Source: Hyposmocoma kahamanoa (lineage: Eukaryota; Arthropoda; Insecta; Lepidoptera; Cosmopterigidae). From it: a DNA stretch of 64,000 nt. The translations under genes and the position numbers were made by a program. Under the pieces are notes generated by a model. The model searched no databases and was not told where the DNA came from. It saw nothing but the letters and a program-made list of their open reading frames with translations. How positions within the stretch are numbered: the first letter of the stretch is position 1; every line of letters begins with the position of its first letter. Positions 37,701-47,070 of this stretch are shown here, piece by piece. The stretch lies in assembly GCF_003589595.1 (NCBI RefSeq), contig NW_020654422.1, positions 7,085,275-7,149,274 of the forward strand, in the 5' to 3' direction.

Positions 37701-40700
37701 GTCCCTTTATGTGACATTTTGACATCAAAAGCGTCTTTTATTTCTAGAGACAAAAATATTGCTATTTTTTTAGGTTTAATCGTTTAAGTCTTTTGCCTGT
37801 ACTGTGACCATACAGTTCTGGCCAATTAAATGGACCTTCTGTTTAATGATATTTGATTTAGTCTAGTTGGCAACACGTTTTCATTCATAAATTAGTTCAA
37901 AATGCCTGGTTGTGTGGTAACTCGTGGTCTCATGTTTTTCTCGTGTTTACAGCACAAAACAAGGTTTCCTTATTAATTTTTGGGTTATTGGAATAGTGCC
38001 GTTATTAAGTAGTGTTTGTGTTAAGCAAGTAAAGTGTATTAGTGTGTTTATGGGGAAAACCACATCGGCGTGTGACCGGCACACCCAGGAATGTGTCTGG
38101 AATGCCTACAAGAGTAAAGGGAACGTGGACAAATCGAACATCCTTTTAATTTAAAGTAAGTTCAATTACCTATGTTTTTTAATTACCTATTCAAGTGAGA
38201 ACACTTATTTCTTCTGCGAGTGCCAATGACACGAAAACGCCGCCTGTGCAGCAGTAGATGTACTAACACGATTGATTCGCTTAGGGTTGTTGCATCGCGA
38301 AACGTTTAAATCTGGACGAACATTTTTCAACTGCTCTGATTTTACATTTAAAGTAAATAAAACTCATGTATATGTATGTAGGGTTTTAAAGTGATATTTT
38401 CGGCTTTGGCGGTCGTTCCGTTCCACCCTGTATAAAATTATTCTGTATTATTTGAATGAAGGAAACGAAGACACAGAAAATGTTGATGACATTACAAGTG
38501 TGGTTAACACCTGTAACAGTAGTAACACTAGTAACACCACAAATGAAGATTAAATTTTTGTTATAATTATCATGATAATTGATTTATATATAACAAAAGT
38601 TAGTGTCTTATTTTATTTCAGTTATTCCATTTTACTTTTTCTGAAATAAAAAAAAACAAATTTAGAAAGAAAACCAGGTTGCTGTGTTCTTTTTTATGTT
38701 ATTTTTTTTTTCAAAAATGTGAAAGAAAACATTTGGTTTCTTTTTTCAAGTTTCAACACTAAACTTAACCCTTTTAAGGGGTTGTTTTAAAAACACAAAT
38801 ACAAACAATACACGTGTTTGTTTATTTTATATATGAAGTATCCAAACCAAGTTTGAATTTGGTTCCAATAAATATGTGTGTGACTTAGAGTAGCTTTTGC
38901 AGAATCGAGCAACGCATCCTGTGAACTACGTAGTGGGCTGGGATAACAACAACTACATAAAAGACCTTACTCGTCGCTACGCACCGCATTGGAACACGGT
39001 AACTCGCAAGCAACGAGTGGAGTCCTCTTGGTGGGAAGTCGCAGTACGCCCCTGGTTGGGCCCTAAATCCGCAAGAGATAAGGAAGAAGATGAACAACTC
39101 AATAGGATGCAGTTGGAAGCACCCTTACCAAAAAGTATCGCAGAGTAAGTACGATCACTTGACTGCGTTTCCTATGCAATAGTTAGCTTTTTGCAACACT
39201 TAACTTTTAACCACCTATAAGTTGCTTCATAGCATTGACCTACCAATGTCTCATAGTAATAATTGAAATTGTAAACGCTATTTATGTCAATATTTGTCTT
39301 CAGTTTTCACTGTGTCATTTGTACCAATGTAATTTTTGCTTCAGTTTATACTGATTATTTAGTACACCTGTTATCGTCTACAAAATTTCAGATATAAAAA
39401 CCACCCCTTGTACGCCTTGAAAAGACACCTACTAAAGTTCGAAGCAATCTACCCACCCGACGCAGCGACGTTAGGATTCGTGCGCGGCGAAGCAGTCTAC
39501 GCACGTGAATGCGTCTACGTGTGTCGGTCAAGAGACACCTGGCTAAAAGAAGCGAAAGTGGTGCGACTTGGGGAGCAACCTTATAAGGTCGTAAAGGCCC
39601 GACCTAAATGGGATAGGGTAAGATTTCCTTAATTTCAAAACTTTTGTATAATCCTACATAACTTTGGCATCGCAGCTGCAGAATGTACGAGCCGATTATA
39701 ATACATTAATACGTGTTAGGGGTTTACACCACTTGTCTACAATTCGCATTTTGGCAATCGATATCACCCTCACTGTACACACGGCATCGTACTCGTCAGC
39801 TTCAACGCCAATATTGTTGAAGGCTTAAGCATGCTTCGACAAGTATGGTAACAAAATTAAGCATGCTTTTGGCTTAAACCGTTTCTTTATTTTCAAATAT
39901 TTTAGTGACAACCATGTATGACAAAAAATAGGATGTATGCGTAGCTGCGCGCGTATTTTGAAAGTATATCTAAATAACTACAAATACCAGCGAGACTAGA
40001 CTCCATAACCAATTCAAACCCTTTTTTACAGTGATACCTTTACTACCTTTTAGGAGTTACTCGATAAAAAATAGAATACAATAATAAGTATAGAGTTTCT
40101 GCAGTCAATGTCATTTATTTTTATTTAATTAGTATAGATACTCAGGAAGTATATTTTATTAAAATTACGAAAATAATGGCAAAATAATAATTTACATATT
40201 TACGAAAATAGCAAAACATTTTATTTTTTATTTCCATGTCGTCAAATCTTACCGTTATAGCCGTTGTAGCGTTGTAATGTAGCATTCTGAAATTAGTTGG
40301 TTGTAAAACTATGATAATATTTTGGTTACTGTATGCATTGGTTCTGTGACGCCTTAACATGCTACTATTCTGACTGCGCAAGTGTACTTCAGAAAGTGAT
40401 TGAACGCATACACGCTCGACAGCGAGCTTGCTCATACGATTGTACGTATACGTGCACAAAAGTTCAGTCGTGCAGTCAGAGCTGCAATGTCTAAGGTGAC
40501 AGCGCTGCGGTCGACGCTGCGCCAGCGCTGTACATAAGGCGCACTATAAGTTTCCGGAACTAGCCACTTACATAAACAATATTTAAAAGTAATTACAACA
40601 TTTGAAAATGAAACTCTTTGGCTGTAGAATACAGTTTGTTTCATCTGACTGTTACTTGTTTTTATATTGTGGTGGCATTTTAGAAGTTGGTTGTCTACAT

Positions 40701-43044
40701 CACCATGGATTTAACTCGTGATAATTTTTGTAGTATAATTTTCTACGACTTTAAGTGTAATTTAACAGCTCAACGGAGCTTCGCTCGGTTTCAAACTGCT
40801 TTTGGCGATAAAGCACCATGCAAGACTAATTATAGCTGGTTTGCAGAATTCAAACGCGGTCGTGTGAATCTCAGTGACGAATTTCGTGATGATCGCCAGT
40901 CCACTGCTGTGAACAACAAATACGTCGATGCTGTGCGATGTGTCTGTTTTGATCATACGGCGATCAAAACAGACAGGCATGTGACATACCATGAGATCTT
41001 TAGGCATAGGCATGAGTCAAATGCAATCAATAAATACTACGCAAACATTTATATGTGAAAAAGCTGTGCTTTCGGTGGATCCCACACAATTTGACTGAGG
41101 CTCAAAAAACGGATCTCGTCACTTGGTGCAATGCCATGCTTACCAGATTCAACGAAGGGGCGTCAAATTTGTTGTGGGACATAGTAACAGGTAACGAAAC
41201 ATGGATTTATAGTTACGATCCCAAAACAAAGCAGCAATCGAGCGTATGGGTCTCTCGAGATGAGCCGAAACCAACCAAAGTTGCGCGCGTGCAAAGTGCC
41301 TCTAAGCAGATGACTGCTTCTATTTTTAATAAAACTGGACACGTGGCTACTGTTGCTTTGGAGAATCTTTGTACCGTGAATAGTGATTGGTACACGACCA
41401 TTAGTTTTGCCGGAAGTTTTTGACAAACTTCGTAAAAATAACCACCGTTAAAAGTAAACACCGTATCATCTTGCTCCACGATAATGCCAGTTCTCACACG
41501 GCCAAACAGACAAATGAATTTATTAAGGTGAAAACGGTGACCTTATGAGGCATCTCGCGTACAGTCCCGACCTGTCACCTTGTGACTTTTATTTATTTCC
41601 AAAAATTTGATTTACATCACCTGAAGAGGCTGTCGGAGAGTTTGAAAATATGTTTCAAAGATTGTCATGGCGGATTGGCATAAATGTTTACAAAATTGGT
41701 ACATTCGTATGAAAAAGTGCATTAACGCTAACTGACTGATGAAACTACTTTCACGCTGAGCTTTGACAGTTTTGTATGGAGTTTGGTATTCTCTAACGAA
41801 ATGCAGCATCGAAATAACGGATCCGCGCGGAGAAGTGATCTCCAACATTTAATGGGCCCAAAATTTAATTATGGCTCGTCAGTATAGTAGTCAATTTGGT
41901 ATATCGTCGTGGATAGTTAAATTACGCGTAACTAGCATTTGATTATGAGTCTTCATTTTGGTAACTTAATCGCTAAATCAGATCCGCGTAAATGTCGTGA
42001 CAACCAAATTAGTGTGATTTACGGGAATCTATTGTTGTCAGTCTGTGGATAACATAAATTAATACTTACTGTGCAAAAATGAAAGTCGTAGCCATTTAAA
42101 TAACAAAGTAATAACGTTAAATCCCTCTCCTGTGAAATTTGGTTTGGTGCAGATACGCGTATTTTTACCAATACTACATACGCGGATTTGTACTATCCTC
42201 CACGATATAGGAGGTGAAAATTGCACAATATCACTGACCTGACATTATGTTATACCACCTAAGACATCTTGTATTGTATTAAGCCATATAAGTCATTATT
42301 GTTGGGTATAGTTTAGGTATCTTTATACCCGTTTTCATACTATTTTATATTGCATACTATTCATATTTGTAATATTTTTTCCAGCTTTCAAACAAATTGA
42401 TAACGGATAAGCCTCTGGAAATATTCGGGCCGTGGCAAGTGCAAGACTATGAGCCTCCAGTTGCCGAAAATGGTATAGTCCCGCGCAACGCGTACGGCAA
42501 CGTCGAGCTATTCAAAGACTGTATGCTTCCTAAAGGCACTGTTCATATTAAATGTAAGGCATTTACCAATTACTTAATTAACATCTCTAGGATTATGGTG
42601 ATGAGTTTTTATTATGTAGGATTGAAAAAGATTTCGTTAAGCCATACATATAGTCTTCTATGGCTATATCTTTTATTCGTTTTAGTAAGAGAACTTCACG
42701 GATCTAATTAATTGGTGTCTATTCATTATACCAATTAGTTACGAACATTATTTTGTTTATAGTTTCTTTTTCTTTAAATAGAATAACAATTACAGTCAGA
42801 ATTCGTTTGTTAAGAATACTGTAGCAAATTCAAACTGAACAATTACATGGCTTTATTATCACGTGAACTGAAGGTAATTCAAATGAATCAACGACATTTG
42901 TACATGTTTAATCACATGTCTGTAGTTGAAACGTAAAGGGCCTTAAGTCTATATTTTATACTCTAACTGCCTGTGGCCGAACGGTTACCATATTGGACTA
43001 CCACGCAAAGTTTCTGGGTTCGATTCCCGGGCCGTAGAGTGTAA

Positions 43045-43087
<43 letters not shown>

Positions 43088-46036
43088 GCGTGTGCGTGTG
43101 TGTGTGTGTGCACGCGTTATTATTAATATTTTGAAATTTGGATGTATTTACAAACATTGCTATTATAATGCTAAAATCACGCAATGGTAAAAGACATTAA
43201 GATTGATTTTAAATGCCTAATTAAGAGCTTCATTCTCTTTAAAACGCTCAGTAGTAAAAACGAATCTCTGACCTACAGATATGGCTTATTTGAATGGAAT
43301 ATTAAAATTTAAAAAATATTCCAGTACCGGGGCTCAATAGAGTAGCTAAAAAGCTGAACATTGACTGCGCGCCAGCCATGACTGGATTCGACTTTAACGG
43401 CGGATGGACTCATCCAGTCTTTGACGGGTTCGTGGTCTGCAAGGAGTACGAGGAAGTCATTACTGAGGCATGGCTAAAGGTAAGCTGTTTTGAATTTGAA
43501 AACCGCTCTCATTGTTTCGATGACCTCCGTAGCCCAACGGTTTGCACTCTGTTCTGGGTGTTCTAGGAAGTAGCCCATTTTTTTTATGACACTAAGTGAT
43601 GGGACGAACAAGCCGCGTGCCTGATGGTAAACGACACGCCTATAACAGTTGCAGTGCCACTCATAGGTTTAAATCACAAAGATCTGTGGTGCACTGCCTC
43701 TGCGTCCATCAACTGAGACATAAGTTGAAAAGTCTTATGTGCCTGTAATTTCACCAGCACCCTTTCCCTTCTAAACCGGAACGCAGTAATGCTCACATTA
43801 CCGTTTGGCGGCAGAAATAGGTAAGGTGGCGGTACTTCCCTGGATGAACTCTCACAAGCAGCTCTACTGCTACCGTTGCTCTGGTACTCACAGTACGAGG
43901 AATTCCCTGGTTTGAGACCAGGTAATTGGTATGATTGTCTCGCACATTATTCTGCCCTGCCTCCTTATCATAAGTAACGTAATATATTATTAACATAATA
44001 TTTGGAATCAGCGATACGAGATCTACAACCCTCTGTAAGCGGTTTTTTTTATATATATTATTTAGTTTCAGCTTTATTGTTAGTAGAATCAGCGGAAATG
44101 ATTTCAAAGAAAAAAGCTTTAGGTGCCAATATTGTAAAAGTTTTCAAAATGCAAATCGTCGGGGATAGTGAAATTACGCGTAACAAGCATTTGATTATGA
44201 GTCTCCATTTCGGCAATTTAATCGCCAAATCAAATCAGCGTAAATGTCGTGGTAACCAAATTAGCGTGATTTACAGGAATCTATTGTTATCAATCCGTAG
44301 ATAACATAAATTAATGCTTACTGTGCAAAAATGAAAGTCTTAGCCATTTAAATAACAAAGTAATAACGTTAAATTCCCCTCCTGTGAAATTTGGTTTGGT
44401 GCAGATACGCGCTTTTTACTAATACTACATACAAACGCGGATTTGATCTATCCCCGACGAAAGGCGTTGGTTATTAATAAGGGCAGTATTATTATTGTTT
44501 ACTGTTTTTCTGTTCGTAAGTTACATTACTAGGATTTCGGACTAGCTGCATGTTCGCATCCCAGGAATAAAAAATTGAGACTTCATGCGGTCTCGAAAAT
44601 CCCGGTAAAAACGAGACTTTTCAGAATATTTCAAAAGTAGGTTTCCATATTTATAAGCTAAGCAATTAAAGCTAAACATTGACTTACAAAAAGCTAAACA
44701 ATATTTTAATCAAATTATGAAATCAAAAATTATTTATAAAAGTTTTCCTCATTTTTATAGTGGGCACGAATGAAACAAATAGTTTCAGATAGAGAGGCCC
44801 TGAGTTTATTACTATCGTTCTTGAATGTCCACAGATTATACTAAGCTCCATTCTACAGTGTGGGCATGTCCTACATAGGCCGACCAACTAGAATAAAAAA
44901 TTACAGTTGGTTTCACGTCACTTATTAAAACATATTGAAAAAACCAGTACATTTTTTATTATTAATTACCTTAAACCTTACAAGTCCCGATATTCCCGAG
45001 TACATCAGTCGCAAGTCTCGGAAGTACCAAAAACCTGCCGAGAATCGAAATTTTCGAGATCGAGTATTCCCGGGATGCAAGTCCTATTCAATACTTTACA
45101 TACTTGTACACCACAACATCTCTACAGCCACACAATCATGTACAATGGTTGTTATTATGATTAAGAGAGATTAGTCTATTTATACTATGTTTCATTTAAA
45201 ATGCCTAAGCTATTATGCATTTTCTCTCAAGCATGATACCTGTGCCAATTAATGTCTACCATTAAAACTAAAAAAATTCAAAGCAAATAAACGACTATTA
45301 TAAATTAAGCTTATCCGACCATCAAGGTGGCATATCATTAAAGTCAAGTTGTATACGCTACTGCGACTAATTCCCGCATACTGATAAAAGCGATAATTTA
45401 TTTTATATGCACTACAGAGTACTCACTTGTTACGAAGTAGAAAATGTGCCAAACCTATTAATATTATCTTGTTTCAAAGCAAACTGTGACACAAAATATT
45501 CAAATTCAAAAATTCAAAGTACGCTTAGCTATGCTCGATTCGTTCCGATTTACACAGGCGGATTATAAATTACAAATGACAGACTGTTATAAACACTTGA
45601 GTTTCATTTGTTAAAAATATAAGTTACCTTTAACAAAACAATGTTACAAGGTAACATTTGTAGGTTTCAACCTATTTGTTTTTTTAAACAGTAGTGTTTT
45701 TATAATTTTTTGCATAAAGTTAAAAAGCATCTTGATCCTATTAAATGTGTCAATACTACTTTACAGAAACTATCACAGTTACACAAGAAACAGTGTGAAC
45801 CTAAAGCAACTATTTATCAACAAAAATTACTTTAAATATTTTAGGATCAAGAGGACCAGGAGCGCAGAGAACGAGAGAAAATAGAAAATAGAGTCTACGG
45901 CAACTGGAAACGATTGATAAAAGGTCTCTTTATACGCGAGCGGTTGAAGAACAAATATGGCTTTCAGGAGCCTACGCCCTCCACATCACAAGAAAAGAAT
46001 AAGAAAGGTCCTCGACTGGTCGTTAAAAAGAAGTAA
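24496..46036 (+). CDS. XPC: XPC, DNA damage sensor of nucleotide excision repair (10 exons)
   Basis: Homologue of xeroderma pigmentosum group C protein (mus210 in Drosophila), the factor that finds helix-distorting DNA lesions in the nucleus and recruits TFIIH. Exons, all with GT-AG borders and compatible phases: 24496-24871, 25069-25187, 25486-25762, 32204-33820 (alternative end 33832), 33913-34193, 38903-39144, 39392-39617, 42385-42553, 43325-43479, 45845-46036. The joined frame is 1217 codons plus TAA; my recollection is about 940 for human and about 1290 for fly. Order: acidic N-terminus (1-257), first half of the transglutaminase-like fold (about 260-430), long charged linker (about 430-830), second half of the fold, DNA-binding domains BHD1 to BHD3 (about 960-1150) and a helical tail with the centrin-binding pattern [16 protein letters not shown]. 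The start is the ATG after CCAAA; an upstream in-frame GTG is not favoured. Introns 3, 5, 7 and 9 are full of transposons. Confidence 0.95.
26688..27990 (-). pseudogene. 5'-truncated LINE with RNase H domain, copy 1
   Basis: Minus-strand translation in broken frames gives the RT end ([17 protein letters not shown]), the RNase H start [17 protein letters not shown], the middle motif [15 protein letters not shown], then [13 protein letters not shown], and a C-terminal Cys/His motif [19 protein letters not shown] (26688-27119). An RNase H after RT marks I/LOA-type non-LTR elements (family knowledge). Frameshifts separate the pieces. It lies inside XPC intron 3, opposite in orientation to the gene. 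Confidence 0.82.
28644..30174 (-). mobile_element. Tc1-like transposon, copy 1 (1531 bp)
   Basis: Terminal inverted repeats start CACACATCAAAAAAAG and continue TTTGCGATCA; the other end is the exact complement. TA at both sides (28642-28643 and 30175-30176) is the Tc1/mariner target duplication. It carries one intronless transposase gene on the minus strand with a 12-bp deletion, described with the gene. Confidence 0.95.
28904..29923 (-). CDS. Tc1-like transposase, copy 1, with 4-residue deletion in the catalytic core
   Basis: 339 residues from ATG 29923 ([19 protein letters not shown]). The N-terminal paired-type double helix-turn-helix binds the transposon ends ([25 protein letters not shown] linker; second helix-turn-helix near [16 protein letters not shown]). 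Catalytic domain: first D in [10 protein letters not shown], second D in [11 protein letters not shown], final E in NPIEHAWD. Relative to copy 2 the residues WPAG between second D and E are missing (12-bp in-frame deletion near 29110), so the spacing falls from 34 to 30 residues. The frame is otherwise open, but this change probably inactivates the enzyme. Confidence 0.93.
   Translation of the reverse strand: MPRGLSEVLRARIVTLREEGYTTRVIARRLAISQSCVVATLQRYHGMGNLADRPRSGRPTVLTAAQKRYIRLLAARDPTINATKIKAEVRAASGLEVSTQTVRNCLHQAGLRARRSWRAPLNSRQRQQRRLQWARLRQNEEGEDENIWQNCLFVDESRISTHPDNRRVRVWRRPGDRERQRTATGTVQQGGKSVSFWGGIMIGARTPLIPYRGFMIADMYKAVAIDDIVRPFRVNHGHQFVLVDDNAPAHRAQRVNAALQEYDITRLDSPDLNPIEHAWDALKRAVWNREPRPQTVPELREAAIEEWDRLPQEMLDNLILSMPRRIFACIRARGGVILY
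30242..30458 (+). mobile_element. tRNA-derived SINE, 217 bp
   Basis: The head (about 75 nt) is tRNA-like: GCCTCTGTGGCTGAATGGG (A-box region) and the B box GGTTCGATTCC at 30296-30306. The body ends in a (TTA)n tail. A short direct repeat, ATAAC (30237-30241 and 30459-30463), is a likely target duplication, and removing the element restores the host LINE frame region. It would be transcribed by RNA polymerase III and depend on a LINE for movement (family knowledge). Confidence 0.88.
31244..31289. repeat. Perfect hairpin, 17-bp arms
   Basis: AAATAATCAATTAAACA (31244-31260), a 12-nt loop, then its exact complement 31273-31289. AT-rich; no flanking duplication seen. It lies in XPC intron 3. Confidence 0.75.
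32204..34193 (+). CDS. XPC: XPC exons 4-5 (split transglutaminase-like fold and charged linker)
   Basis: Exon 4 (32204-33820 or -33832) starts [13 protein letters not shown], contains the core pattern [19 protein letters not shown] and [18 protein letters not shown], then a Lys/Ser-rich linker of about 370 residues. Exon 5 (33913-34193) has [20 protein letters not shown] and returns to the fold with [17 protein letters not shown], ending in phase 0 at GTAAGT. Exon 4 has two usable donors 12 bp apart, both phase 1: GGG|GTAAAG and AAG|GTATTA. The frame stays open through the 80-bp intron to a stop near 33919, so intron retention would truncate the protein before the DNA-binding domains. Confidence 0.9.
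34280..34558 (+). repeat. Helitron-like short repeat, copy 6
   Basis: Full-length pattern from CAAGTGACGGGTAACAAG through the hairpin core, GAGACACAAATTGACAAG, CCAGCACCCTTACCC and GGAGCTCTACTAA. It lies at the start of XPC intron 5, same orientation as the gene. Confidence 0.8.
34709..36093. repeat. Possible TIR element bounded by 29-bp inverted repeats
   Basis: TACATAGATAACCTCCTAAT followed by AGATGCCGC (from 34709) recurs as the exact reverse complement at about 36065-36093. Similarity stops beyond these repeats. The 1.3-kb interior shows no coding frame. The termini of the element and any target duplication are not defined. Confidence 0.45.
36472..38430. mobile_element. 1.96-kb TIR element with CAGGGTGGAAC ends (in XPC intron 5)
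   Basis: Ends CAGGGTGGAACAGAACGACT..AAAGCCGAAAA (36472) and the matching inverse at 38385-38430, about 45 bp with some mismatches, with TA outside both ends. Near 37902 a plus-strand ATG gives MPGCVVT, which resembles the start of THAP domains found in P-element-type transposases, but it quickly loses its frame. So this is a non-autonomous or decayed DNA transposon; the superfamily is uncertain. Confidence 0.7.
38764..38866 (-). repeat. Interspersed repeat shared with 58676-58760
   Basis: In reverse: AACTTGGTTTGGATACTTCA, AATAAACAAACACGTGTAT, GTTTTTAAAACAACCCCTT. The same order occurs on the plus strand at 58676-58760. Two copies of one unknown repeat; the inner AACCC...GGGTT stretch is self-complementary. 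Confidence 0.65.
38903..39617 (+). CDS. XPC: XPC exons 6-7 (end of transglutaminase-like fold and BHD1)
   Basis: Exon 6 38903-39144 reads [20 protein letters not shown] and [12 protein letters not shown], ending in phase 2. Exon 7 39392-39617 completes the codon and encodes BHD1: [20 protein letters not shown], then [20 protein letters not shown] and [18 protein letters not shown]. These match the most conserved part of the XPC/Rad4 family. In the yeast Rad4 structure, BHD1 and the preceding fold grip undamaged DNA next to the lesion (family knowledge). Confidence 0.93.
40538..41725 (+). mobile_element. Mariner element 2 (defective, 3' end lost), in XPC intron 7
   Basis: Left terminal repeat GGCGCACTATAAGTTTCCGG at about 40538, nearly the same as mariner 1. 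Sequence similarity to mariner 1 continues to about 41725, after which no right terminal repeat is found. The same family as the copy at 9671. Confidence 0.85.
40705..41720 (+). pseudogene. Mariner transposase 2, catalytic D to N and frameshifted
   Basis: Begins [17 protein letters not shown] (ATG 40705). An 18-nt duplication-like insertion (about 40944-40965) and other frame breaks are visible. The first catalytic motif reads [12 protein letters not shown], so the aspartate of GDETW is now asparagine. The second (around 41475-41500, CACGATAATGCCAG) and third (about 41563, TACAGTCCCGACCT) motif regions survive only at DNA level in shifted frames. Non-functional. Confidence 0.88.
41905..42204. 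mobile_element. 300-bp MITE, copy 1 (CGTCG..GGATAGT ends)
   Basis: Ends CGTCGTGGATAGT at 41905 and ACTATCCTCCACG at 42204 are inverted repeats. Flanking ATAT occurs on both sides (41901-41904, 42205-42208). Closely similar along its whole length to 44157-44459. There is no coding frame. It lies in XPC intron 7, upstream of exon 8. Confidence 0.85.
42385..42553 (+). CDS. XPC: XPC exon 8 (BHD2 and start of BHD3)
   Basis: Acceptor TTTTTTCCAG, phase 0; donor GTAAGG, phase 1. Encodes [40 protein letters not shown] and [11 protein letters not shown]. This corresponds to the BHD2 hairpin and the VPRN..GNV block that begins BHD3 in XPC/Rad4. Confidence 0.93.
42966..43045 (+). repeat. tRNA-derived SINE head, second copy
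   Basis: GCCTGTGGCCGAACGGTTA (A-box region) and GGTTCGATTCC (43017-43027, B box) match the SINE at 30242. Its body is replaced by a TG microsatellite. It lies in XPC intron 8. A real tRNA is unlikely because the stems do not pair. Confidence 0.75.
43047..43112. repeat. (TG)n microsatellite
   Basis: About 30 TG dinucleotides with a few GC interruptions directly after the SINE head. Probably length-polymorphic. Confidence 0.95.
43325..43479 (+). CDS. XPC: XPC exon 9 (BHD3)
   Basis: Acceptor ATATTCCAG, phase 1; donor GTAAGC, phase 0. Encodes [40 protein letters not shown] and [11 protein letters not shown]. This is the BHD3 core, including the conserved TGFDF..G..HPV.DG..V pattern; in the family it contacts bases displaced by the lesion. 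Confidence 0.94.
43585..43875 (+). repeat. Helitron-like short repeat, copy 7
   Basis: Near full copy in XPC intron 9: AGTGATGGGACGAACAAG, GCCTGATGGTAAACGACACG, the hairpin core, GAGACATAAGTTGAAAAG, CACCAGCACCCTTTCCC, CGGCAGAAATAGGTAAGGTG and AGCTCTACTGCTA. Confidence 0.82.
44157..44459. mobile_element. 300-bp MITE, copy 2
   Basis: Ends CGTCGGGGATAGT (44157) and TATCCCCGACG (to 44459). The interior follows copy 1 at 41905 almost base for base (for example GGCAATTTAATCGCCAAATC). The flanks AAAT and AAAG differ by one base. It lies in XPC intron 9. Confidence 0.85.
44677..44690. mobile_element. 14-bp insertion carrying one hAT-like end, with 8-bp duplication
   Basis: CATTGACTTACAAA lies between two perfect copies of AAGCTAAA (44669-44676 and 44691-44698). 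Only one terminal repeat is present. It has the same end and the same duplication length as the insertions at 12417, 20398 and 54847. Confidence 0.65.
45845..46036 (+). CDS. XPC: XPC exon 10 (C-terminal helix and stop)
   Basis: Acceptor ATATTTTAG, phase 0. Encodes [20 protein letters not shown], then [20 protein letters not shown] and a basic tail ending RLVVKKK, TAA at 46034-46036. The W..L...F pattern matches the centrin-2-binding helix of vertebrate XPC. No obvious AATAAA is present in the next 300 bp. Confidence 0.93.
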   Translation, partial: DQEDQERREREKIENRVYGNWKRLIKGLFIRERLKNKYGFQEPTPSTSQEKNKKGPRLVVKKK

Positions 46037-46413
46037 AGTTATTTTTGTTGTTGTAAGAGCATCTTTGTACAAGATAAGTCCTAGACTAGGTTTGGCAACT
46101 TTAAGTGCCATGTGGTGGTTTAAAACCTACGTTATTGTTTTAATTATAAGTTTGCAAGTGTTACCAGTTGTGTTATTTTCGTTTTAATTTTTCTACCTCA
46201 CTGAAATTAAGTTAAGTGAAAAAATGGGCCTGTTCCGAAAACGAAGCGAAATAATTGTATTTTATCCAATGGAATTTCATTATTTAGACATTTTTACGCC
46301 GTTGCCTCTTTACTCAAAATAGGTACCGAAATATATGTTAGTAAAACACAACTCTTAGCTACAATATAAATAGAGCCTATTTTTAAAAGGTTTTGTTGAC
46401 GAGGACCATTATA

Positions 46414-47068
46414 CAGGGTGAAAAAAATGAATGCGACATGAAATGCCTTAAAATAGCTAATTTTCCCTAAAGGAAATATTGTTTTATTTTTCTTAATATG
46501 ATTATTAGAGAGCTTTAAATCGCAAAGATCTTAGGAGCCGCCACTGCTCTCGTCACCCTGAGACATAAATTGACAAGTCCCATGTGTCTGTAATTTCACC
46601 AATACCCTCCCCCTTTCAAACTGGAACGCAGCAATGCTCATATTACTGCTTGACGGCAGAAATAGGTAAGATAGCAGTACTTTCCTGGACGAACACTCAC
46701 AAGGAGCTCTGCTGCTACTAAAATTCTTTAGTAGTGAGTTAATTATTAATATCTTCGTGTACTTCACGATAGAGTCGATATTATTATTACATTAATGCTA
46801 GATTTCACGGTAATCTTTAAGTGTAAGACCGAATGTTTATTGATATTTTCCTTATTATTGATATTATCCGTTAGTACAATAAAATAAAGAGTTTTTTTTT
46901 TTGCAGTTTTACTTGGTTCATTCCCGGTTCAGTCAAGCATTTCAAAAATTCTGTGAATACATTTATTCATATTAAGAAAAATAGAACAATGTTTCCTTTA
47001 GGTAAAATTAGCTATCTTAAGCATTTAAGGTACTTACCCTTCATGTCCCATTGATTTTTTTCACCCTG
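46414..47068. mobile_element. 655-bp MITE with about 90-bp terminal repeats, hit by the Helitron-like repeat
   Basis: Ends CAGGGTGAAAAAAATGAATG and the matching inverse; similarity of the two ends continues through AAATAGCTAATTTTCCCTAA and AATATTGTTTTATTTTTCTT, with an extra block in the right arm. TA lies outside each end (46412-46413, 47069-47070). The interior holds Helitron-like copy 8. It lies downstream of XPC. Confidence 0.82.
46507..46720 (+). repeat. Helitron-like short repeat, copy 8 (left end missing)
   Basis: Starts in the hairpin core (AGAGCTTTAAATCGCAAAGATC) and continues GAGACATAAATTGACAAG, CACCAATACCC, CTTGACGGCAGAAATAGGTAAG and GGAGCTCTGCTGCTA. It lies within the MITE at 46414-47068. 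Confidence 0.78.
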
Positions 47069-47070
47069 TA

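Noticed and set aside
42963..43184. Frame with a long Thr-His run
   Set aside because: It is the TG microsatellite read on the minus strand.
44550..45085. Possible TIR element with GCATCCC.GGAAT ends
   Set aside because: The inverted similarity is short and mismatched, and no target duplication is visible.
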